A stretch of 64,000 nt of DNA from Cyanobacteriota bacterium. Its GTDB lineage: Bacteria > Cyanobacteriota > Cyanobacteriia > PCC-6307 > Cyanobiaceae. Under the pieces are notes generated by a model that was not told where the DNA came from, made no database searches, and saw only the letters and a program-made list of their open reading frames with translations. The translations under genes and the position numbers were made by a program. Location of the stretch: contig JAPLIB010000088.1 of NCBI GenBank assembly GCA_026389335.1, forward strand, positions 62,001 through 126,000. Reading direction: 5' to 3'. Each line of letters starts with the position of its first letter. The stretch's first letter is position 1. Shown one piece after another: positions 56,176-64,000 of this stretch.

Positions 56176-56305
56176 GTGCGACGCGATCGGCCGGCAGGGT
56201 TCGGCGACGATTTGGTAGGCGGGCGTGCACTGCCATAGGCGGGTCGCAGGAGGCGACAACAGGCTTCCGATTCCGGTCTGGAGTCCTGTAGGGACCGACC
56301 CTCTG

Positions 56306-56322
56306 TCCTTGTAGAACAAGGA
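56306..56322. repeat. Short perfect hairpin
   Basis: TCCTTGT (56306-56312) and ACAAGGA (56316-56322) flank AGA. It is a perfect 7-bp stem with a 3-base loop in the gene-poor region, close to the ATG of a tiny frame at 56330. Confidence 0.35.
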
Positions 56323-56371
56323 TTCCTACATGGTCAAGCGAGCCGATGGGCTGAGCTTGCAGGGGTTGGCT

Positions 56372-56411
56372 GATGCGCTGGGCGCTTTCGATGCCCAGCG
56401 CCCAGCGCATC
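56372..56411. repeat. 12-bp perfect inverted repeat
   Basis: GATGCGCTGGGC (56372-56383) pairs with GCCCAGCGCATC (56400-56411) over a 16-base loop. It is in the gene-poor region, so a terminator or binding site is possible; no T-run is seen. Confidence 0.5.
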
Positions 56412-56832
56412 GACCGCGGCGACCATTCACCCAATGAGCAGCAGCAGCAGCGCAATCGGCGCAGATGGCGGAAGCCCCCGTTCCATAAGTTGACAGTTAT
56501 GGCACCAAGGAGGATGGTCCCAGGTTTCAGGACTGCGATCCTTTGACTTGAATGTCAGTGTTATCCCATTCGGAACGCGGGTTTTTCCCCAGCCTGAAAA
56601 TCGCTGCAGTACCAGCGATTCCACGAAGGCAAGCAGGTCAATCTACTTCTTTCTCGTATCGCTTTGCTTGGCGGTGTAGCGCTCTCAGAACTGAGGTGCC
56701 AAGGTCTGTTTGCTGGGAATCGCTCAATGAAGAGCGTCTGAGTTGACTGCTTTTTCGAGGTCTGTGGGCAGACTACTGCTCGATCCAGGACGCCTGTCCC
56801 TTGGCGTGGAACGCTGCTTCCCCGGCACCGAT

Positions 56833-56851
56833 TCAACATGTTGACAACATG
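56833..56851. promoter_or_regulatory. Overlapping palindromes downstream of chlL
   Basis: TCAACATGTTGA (56833-56844) is a perfect 12-bp palindrome. It overlaps a 7-bp inverted repeat CATGTTG/CAACATG (56837-56851). The pattern is like a dimeric regulator site, though no promoter is evident next to it. Confidence 0.35.
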
Positions 56852-56856
56852 ATCTC

Positions 56857-56888
56857 GATCAAGCCCATCCGCTCAGATGGGCTTGATC
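56857..56888 (-). terminator. 13-bp hairpin downstream of chlL
   Basis: GATCAAGCCCATC (56857-56869) and GATGGGCTTGATC (56876-56888) form a perfect 13-bp stem with a 6-base loop, 27 bases past the chlL stop. No T-run follows, but the stem and position suit a terminator. Confidence 0.65.
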
Positions 56889-56915
56889 CGCCAGAGTGCG
56901 CATCAGCACCATCAA

Positions 56916-58404
<1,489 letters not shown>

Positions 58405-60126
58405 TCAATGGCTGAGGTGGGCCTTGGCGTCGTAGAGGGTTTCGGCATCAATCAGGGCGATGCCCCGTTCGCGGGCGAAGGTTTCGGTGTTGCGTCGCAC
58501 CTTGCTGCGCACAAAGAAGGGGATCTTGTGCAGCTCCGCCTCCCCGTCCGGGCTCCAGCGGAGCTCGAGCGCGTCGCTGGGGGGTGCTTCCAGGGTGGCC
58601 GTCGCCGTGGCGGCGCCTGCGGAGGCTGGAGCCGTCGCCAGTGCCGGCTCCGGGGCCGAAGTCGTGAGCCCAGGCAGGGCCCCATGGCCCTGATGCACGG
58701 GGTCGGCGGCCGGGGTCATCGACGGGGCGCCATCGCCGAGATGGCTGCGATGGCCATCCACGAACTCAAAGTCATGGCGGAACATACCAATTAGATGTTC
58801 CTCAAGACCCATCATCAACGGGTGCACCCAGCTGTCGAAGATCACGTTCGCCCCTTCCCAGCCCATCTGGGGGGCATAGCGGGCCGGCACATCCTGCACA
58901 TGCAGGGGCGTACTGATCACGGCACAGGGCACGCCGAGGCGCTTGGCGCTGTGGCGCTCCATCTGCGTGCCCAGTACCAGTTCCGGCGCCGCATCGGCCA
59001 TCGCCTTCTCCACCGCCAGGTAGTCGTCGGTGATCAGGGCCTCAAGCCCCAGCTCCTTGGCCGCAGCCCGCACCTCCCGCGCCTGCTCGCGGCTGTAGCT
59101 GCCTAGGCCCACCACCTCAAAGCCCAGCTCCTTGCTGGCGATGCGGGCGGCGGCCACCGCATGGGTGGCATCGCCGAAGATGAACACCCGCTTGCCGGTG
59201 AGATAGGTCGAGTCGACCGAGCGGGAATACCAGGGAAGCCTCGAGGCTGAAGCGGCCGTTGCCGGCAGGCCTGGAGCGGCCCCGCCGTTGCTGATGGCGC
59301 CATCGGCACCTGCGATCCCCAGCAGGGTGGTGATCTCCTTCAGGAAGGCCTCGGTGGCGCTGATGCCGATCGGCACGGTGCGCACCACCGGCAGCCCGAA
59401 GCTGCGCTCCAACCAGGAGCAGACCGAATCGGCCACCTCCGGATAAAGGCAGACGTTGGCATCGGCCTCGGGGAGCCGCACCAGATCGGCGGGGCGGGCG
59501 CCCAGGGGCGCCACCACGGCCACATCAATGCCGTGCTCCTGCAGCAGGGCCGTGATTTCTTTGACATCGTCGCGGCAGCGGAACCCCAGCAAGGTGGGTC
59601 CAAGCAGATTCACCCTTGGCCGCCGGCCTTCCTGTTGACAGCGCTGGGGGGAGGGTTTCGGTGTACCCGGTGGCGGCACCTGCGCCTTCAGCAGAGTGCG
59701 CACCAGTTGGTAGAAGGTTTCGGCGGCCCCCCAGTTCTCCTTTTTCGAGTAGGCCGGCAGATCCAGGCTCACCATCGGGATGCCGCCCAGGTCCATGCCC
59801 GCGGCCAGGGCACCCGGTTGATCCTGGATCAGTTCGGCGGTGCAGCTCTCACCCACCAGCAGGGCCTCGGGTTGGAAGCGCTGCACGGCGTCGGCGATCG
59901 TGCGCTGGACCAGTTCGGCCGTGTCACCACCGAGATCGCGGGCCTGGAAGGTGGTGTAGGTGACCGGGGGCCGGCGATCACGCCGCTCGATCATCGTGAA
60001 CAGCAGGTCGGCGTAGGTGTCGCCCTGGGGGGCATGGAGCACATAGTGCACCCCCTCCATCGAGGCGGCGATGCGCATCGCACCCACGTGGGGCGGGCCT
60101 TCGTAGGTCCAGAGGGTGAGTTCCAT
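58405..60126 (-). CDS. chlB: Dark-operative protochlorophyllide reductase subunit B
   Basis: ChlB with ChlN forms the substrate-reducing NB protein. The 573 residues start [20 protein letters not shown]. Asp36 (GDTYAD) is the unusual aspartate cluster ligand that completes the 4Fe-4S site. The C-terminal domain [19 protein letters not shown] is typical. It is longer than most (about 510-525) because of a Gly/Ala insert near residue 280 and a Pro/Ala-rich linker of about 50 residues before the C-terminal domain. It follows chlN by 147 bases. Confidence 0.97.
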   Translation of the reverse strand: MELTLWTYEGPPHVGAMRIAASMEGVHYVLHAPQGDTYADLLFTMIERRDRRPPVTYTTFQARDLGGDTAELVQRTIADAVQRFQPEALLVGESCTAELIQDQPGALAAGMDLGGIPMVSLDLPAYSKKENWGAAETFYQLVRTLLKAQVPPPGTPKPSPQRCQQEGRRPRVNLLGPTLLGFRCRDDVKEITALLQEHGIDVAVVAPLGARPADLVRLPEADANVCLYPEVADSVCSWLERSFGLPVVRTVPIGISATEAFLKEITTLLGIAGADGAISNGGAAPGLPATAASASRLPWYSRSVDSTYLTGKRVFIFGDATHAVAAARIASKELGFEVVGLGSYSREQAREVRAAAKELGLEALITDDYLAVEKAMADAAPELVLGTQMERHSAKRLGVPCAVISTPLHVQDVPARYAPQMGWEGANVIFDSWVHPLMMGLEEHLIGMFRHDFEFVDGHRSHLGDGAPSMTPAADPVHQGHGALPGLTTSAPEPALATAPASAGAATATATLEAPPSDALELRWSPDGEAELHKIPFFVRSKVRRNTETFARERGIALIDAETLYDAKAHLSH

Positions 60127-60273
60127 GGGGTGGAGCGTGGAAACAGCAGAGGGGGAAAGCTGGAAAGGCTCGGTGCCGGAGCGGAGCCATGGCCGGGAGA
60201 TGGGCTGTCAAGCCGTGAACTGGGGGGCGGTGAGGCCCCCCGGGGCAAAGGCCCGGAGCGGTAGCCGGCCGCG

Positions 60274-61575
<1,302 letters not shown>

Positions 61576-61704
61576 CTAGCGAGGTTGGAGCAGGAGCTGA
61601 AGGACTGCGTTACATCTGTTGGGGATTGCGGACCTGCTGTCACCATTTCGGCACGGGCGGGTAGCGCCAGGACGGGATCCGGCAAGGCGGGCTCAGAGCC
61701 TGGT

Positions 61705-62220
61705 TCAGAGACGGCGGCGGAAGCCTTCGCTGAAGCCGGAGGCGGGGCGCTCTGTGGGTTCCGCAGCGCGGCTGAGCTTCCAGACGTTGCGGCTGACGCG
61801 GCGAGCGACCAGGCCGCCCCTTTCGATCACGGCGGCATCGGGGCGGGCACCCAGCAGCTGCGCCACTTCGGCGGTGCTCAGGGGCGCGCCGGTCTGCAGG
61901 GCCAGCTGGGTGAGTTCGAGCCGCTGCCGCAGGGCGGCGAGATCGACCTGACCACCGTCTTCTGCCTCGTTCCAGATCCAGGATTGTTCCTGGCCGGCGG
62001 TGGCCAGCTTGCGCATCAGCCCCAGACCGATGAACGCCAGGGCCTGTTCCGGCTTGATCCCCTGTTCCGCCGCCTGGGCCATCCACTCAGGCAGCCCTCT
62101 CCGGTGGTCAGCGGCGGGGATGGCCTCGGTGGCTGTCGCCCCTCTGGGGCCAGCCCCGTTTGGGCTGGCCCCAGAGGGGCTGGCCGATCGGGAAGCCGGA
62201 GCAGAACGTCGGCTGGCCAT
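61705..62220 (-). CDS. Hypothetical protein upstream of chlN
   Basis: A 171-residue protein of unknown function. The N-terminal 40 residues are Ala/Ser/Pro/Gly-rich and encoded over a 19-bp perfect hairpin. The conserved-looking core begins near LPEWMAQAAEQGIKPEQALAF and continues as helices (LAALRQRLELTQLALQTG, then STAEVAQLLGARPDAAVIERG), with a basic end KLSRAAEPT. The segment around LSTAEVAQLLGARP resembles a helix-turn-helix, so a regulator is possible. ATG 62220 is the first start; ATG 62082 would skip the low-complexity part. It lies 162 bases upstream of chlN. Confidence 0.65.
   Translation of the reverse strand: MASRRSAPASRSASPSGASPNGAGPRGATATEAIPAADHRRGLPEWMAQAAEQGIKPEQALAFIGLGLMRKLATAGQEQSWIWNEAEDGGQVDLAALRQRLELTQLALQTGAPLSTAEVAQLLGARPDAAVIERGGLVARRVSRNVWKLSRAAEPTERPASGFSEGFRRRL
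62138..62180. repeat. 19-bp perfect hairpin inside the unknown gene's 5' end
   Basis: 62138-62156 is the exact reverse complement of 62162-62180, with a 5-base loop CGTTT. It encodes the low-complexity start of the protein on the minus strand. It could instead be an untranslated hairpin if translation starts later. Confidence 0.75.
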
Positions 62221-62730
62221 GGCGGGCGAACGCGATCAAGTTGGCCGGACAGTACCGGCTGCGCCTGGCGCCGCAAGGGGCCTGGCGGGGCACCGGAGCC
62301 GGATCGGTTGTGAGGGCTACCGGCTGGGGGCGTCAGCGACGTGGCTGGCAAGGTTGTCTGGCTGGCGGCGCTGGGGGAGATCGGGTTCGGCCCAGCTCCG
62401 ATCGGCTATGCGGCCGTGGCCGTGGATCGTGGCGATTGGCGATTGGCGAGTGGTGAAGCCCGCGCTGTGGTTGGTGCGCGGCGAGTCCGGCGGCATCAGC
62501 TCGTTCTCCTTGAACGCGGCTCAGTGCGACGTTCCAGATGTCAAGCAAATCGACCGGCCAGGTGTGGTCGGATGCGCTCGGGACTGGGGCCAGGGCCAGC
62601 CCAGTCCGCGGTCTTGTCAGGGGTTCGGGATCGTCTCCCAGGTAAGATCCCCCCAACTTCATGGCGCTGCTTGCCCTGTCAGGGCTTCAAGCGTCGTGCC
62701 CACTCTGCGAGGTGGCGCGACGGCGCCGTG
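62221..62730. other. 510-base region upstream of csoS1D
   Basis: This is the divergent gap between the unknown gene and csoS1D. An open frame runs through it, but it looks non-coding. It contains a tandem heptamer (GGCGATT repeated from 62431, about three units) and a TAAGAT box at 62643-62648, a possible -10 for csoS1D with no convincing -35 at the normal distance. Confidence 0.4.
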
Positions 62731-63540
62731 ATGGACTCCAGATTTTCCCGCTCCCTCTCCAGCGACGACCGTGCGATCAGCCGGCGCCGTGGCTCCGCCC
62801 GGGGCGGCGGCGGCACCGAGATCACCGGCAGCGCCGGGATTGGCGATCGCGATCGCGATGGCGCCAGCTGTGTGATCACCACTGACAGCGAAGGGCGGCG
62901 GATCGCCCGTCAGTCGAGCCACGTGCAGTCGATCGAGCTGCGCACCTATGTGTTCCTCGATTCCCTTCAACCCCAGCTGGCGGCCTACATGGGCACCGTC
63001 TCCCAGGGCTTCTTGCCGATTCCAGGCGATGCCTGCCTGTGGTTGGAGGTGTCACCGGGCATGGCCGTGCATCGGGTCACCGACATTGCGCTCAAGGCCA
63101 GCACCGTGCGCCTCGGCCAGATGGTGGTGGAGCGGGCCTTCGGCTCGATCGCCATGTATCACCGCGACCAGAGCAACGTGCTCCATTCCGGCGAAGTGGT
63201 GCTGGAGGCGATCGGCAGCAGCATCGATCGCCGCAGCCGCTGCGAGGTGACCTGGACGGAGATAATCCGCGCCATCACCCCTGACCATGCCGTGCTGATC
63301 AACCGCCTCAACCGCCGCGGTTCGATGATCCAGGCCGGCATGAGCATGTTCATCCTTGAAACCGAGCCGGCCGGCTATGTGCTGATGGCTGCCAACGAGG
63401 CGGAGAAGGCTTCCAACATCACGGTGGTGGACGTGAAGGCCGTGGGCGCCTTCGGCCGGCTCACTCTGGCTGGTAAGGAAGGTGATGTGGAGGAGGCCGC
63501 GTCGGCGGCTATGCGGGCTGTGGCCCACATCAACGGCTGA
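62731..63540 (+). CDS. csoS1D: Carboxysome shell protein CsoS1D (tandem BMC domain)
   Basis: A trimeric pseudohexamer of the alpha-carboxysome shell, made of two BMC domains, whose stacked trimers form a gated pore. The 269-residue protein has a basic disordered N-terminus of about 60 residues. Domain 1 spans 65-160 ([20 protein letters not shown], then [15 protein letters not shown]). Domain 2 spans 165-265 ([20 protein letters not shown], ending [12 protein letters not shown]). The Glu-Arg pair at 134-135 probably matches the pore-gating Glu/Arg described for Prochlorococcus CsoS1D. ATG 62731 is used; GTG 62728 is one codon earlier. Confidence 0.95.
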   Translation: MDSRFSRSLSSDDRAISRRRGSARGGGGTEITGSAGIGDRDRDGASCVITTDSEGRRIARQSSHVQSIELRTYVFLDSLQPQLAAYMGTVSQGFLPIPGDACLWLEVSPGMAVHRVTDIALKASTVRLGQMVVERAFGSIAMYHRDQSNVLHSGEVVLEAIGSSIDRRSRCEVTWTEIIRAITPDHAVLINRLNRRGSMIQAGMSMFILETEPAGYVLMAANEAEKASNITVVDVKAVGAFGRLTLAGKEGDVEEAASAAMRAVAHING

Positions 63541-63598
63541 ACCCACCTGGCTGCCTGGCCTGGCTGATCAGAGCACTCCCAATCCATTTGCCAGCGCT

Positions 63599-64000
63599 TC
63601 AGCCCAGGCCGAGCAACTGGCGCAATCCCGGGGCCAGCGCGGCGGCGGCCTTGCCGCGACTGCCCAGACGGCTGCGCTGATAGTCCCCCATTTCGGCGTA
63701 GCTGGCGCCAGCCTCCCTCAGGTAAAAGATCGCGTCGTAGCCGGGGCCATGGCCCCGGGGTTCGCGCAGGATCAGCCCGCGGCAGAGGCCCTGGGCTTCG
63801 AGCACCGTGGTGCCGCTGGGATCGGCCAGGGCCATGGCACTGACGAACTGGCCACCGCGATAGAGCGAATCTCCCAGCTCATGCAGCAGGCGGTGGATGC
63901 GTTCGTGGTCGGTGGGCCCATAGCGAGCCGAGAAAATACCCGGCCTGCCGCCGAGGGCATCCACCTCCAGGCCCGAGTCGTCGGCCAGGGCCCAGTGCCC
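63599..64000 (-). CDS. rdgB: Non-canonical purine NTP pyrophosphatase (RdgB/HAM1), partial
   Basis: The gene is cut by the right edge; the C-terminal 133 residues are visible. HAM1-family enzymes remove dITP, XTP and related bases from the nucleotide pool. ADDSGLEVDALGGRPG at the visible start is the family signature, and GHGPGYDAIFYL and EMGDYQRSRLGSRGKA near the end are also diagnostic. It is convergent with csoS1D, 58 bases apart. In relatives this gene borders the csoS1-cbbL carboxysome operon. Confidence 0.94.
   Translation of the reverse strand, partial: GHWALADDSGLEVDALGGRPGIFSARYGPTDHERIHRLLHELGDSLYRGGQFVSAMALADPSGTTVLEAQGLCRGLILREPRGHGPGYDAIFYLREAGASYAEMGDYQRSRLGSRGKAAAALAPGLRQLLGLG

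Larger units (their letters stand above)
55695..56915. other. 1.2-kb gene-poor region between por and chlL
   Basis: No confident intact gene. It holds a short coding-like remnant (55882-56175), several inverted repeats, a 12-bp direct repeat (55956-55967 and 56267-56278) and a more AT-rich stretch around 56460-56850. It looks like degraded or regulatory DNA. Confidence 0.5.

Overview
The window is a gene-dense, GC-rich (roughly two-thirds GC) chromosomal segment of a cyanobacterium of the alpha-carboxysome lineage, most likely a Cyanobium or high-GC Synechococcus relative. This rests on psaM, psb27, por, chlL/chlB/chlN, cyAbrB, a ferrochelatase with a chlorophyll-binding-like tail, the ado/aar alkane pair and csoS1D. 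Copies of the cyanobacterial HIP1 octamer (GCGATCGC) are scattered through it. From memory, the gene order matches the Prochlorococcus/marine Synechococcus backbone closely. I see no insertion sequence, prophage, CRISPR array, rRNA or convincing tRNA.

Layout. 1-5.1 kb: the end of priA, then DUF3153, argB and DUF2854 genes on the minus strand, a small unknown gene, and an SSB/Ycf41-like gene divergent from cobK. 5.1-11.2 kb: cobK, then a minus-strand series proS-psb27-purA-PfkB kinase. 11.3-16.7 kb: an HTH-like protein, an unknown protein, a methyltransferase, a 2Fe-2S ferredoxin, an ArsC-like protein, a large membrane protein and signal peptidase I. 16.6-25.0 kb: a degenerate dihydroorotase coupled to a two-domain phosphatase (gpmB), a CPBP protein, an FtsL-like protein with ftsI, a transaldolase with EF-hands and a cNMP-binding protein. 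25.1-30.6 kb: a minus-strand series tyrosine recombinase-cobO-pyrH-frr-FAD reductase that ends in a 24-bp hairpin. 30.8-40.3 kb: hemH, an M23 peptidase, ilvB with a zinc ribbon, small secreted and membrane proteins, ppsA and a large FAD protein. 40.2-43.9 kb: cyAbrB, then an RNA-binding operon (S1-like, Tab2-like) ending in pgeF. 44.0-49.3 kb: creatininase-like, ado, aar, accA, an SDR and folE. 49.7-53.8 kb: an unknown protein, trpF, a site-2 protease and a lipoate-ligase-like gene. 53.9-61.5 kb: psaM, por, a 1.2-kb gene-poor stretch and the dark-operative reductase genes chlL, chlB and chlN. 61.7-64 kb: an unknown protein, csoS1D and a partial rdgB. In relatives the carboxysome operon follows, so it probably lies just past the right edge.

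How the genes work together. Tetrapyrrole metabolism is prominent: cobK and cobO for cobamides, hemH for heme, and both protochlorophyllide reductases. psaM and psb27 serve the photosystems. accA lies next to aar and ado, the fatty-acid-to-alkane pathway. tal, ppsA, ilvB, argB, trpF, purA and pyrH are core metabolism. Translational coupling by 4-base start/stop overlaps occurs at gpmB/pyrC-like, unknown/lipoate-ligase-like and S1-like/Tab2-like. Four gene pairs overlap tail to tail.

I did not find a clear new multi-gene system. The most unusual items are the recombinase with a long N-terminal extension of five-residue periodicity, long perfect hairpins (24 bp at 25072-25127 and 19 bp at 62138-62180), the zinc ribbon on IlvB, the dihydroorotase homologue lacking metal ligands, and a possibly structured intergenic RNA at 49.5 kb.
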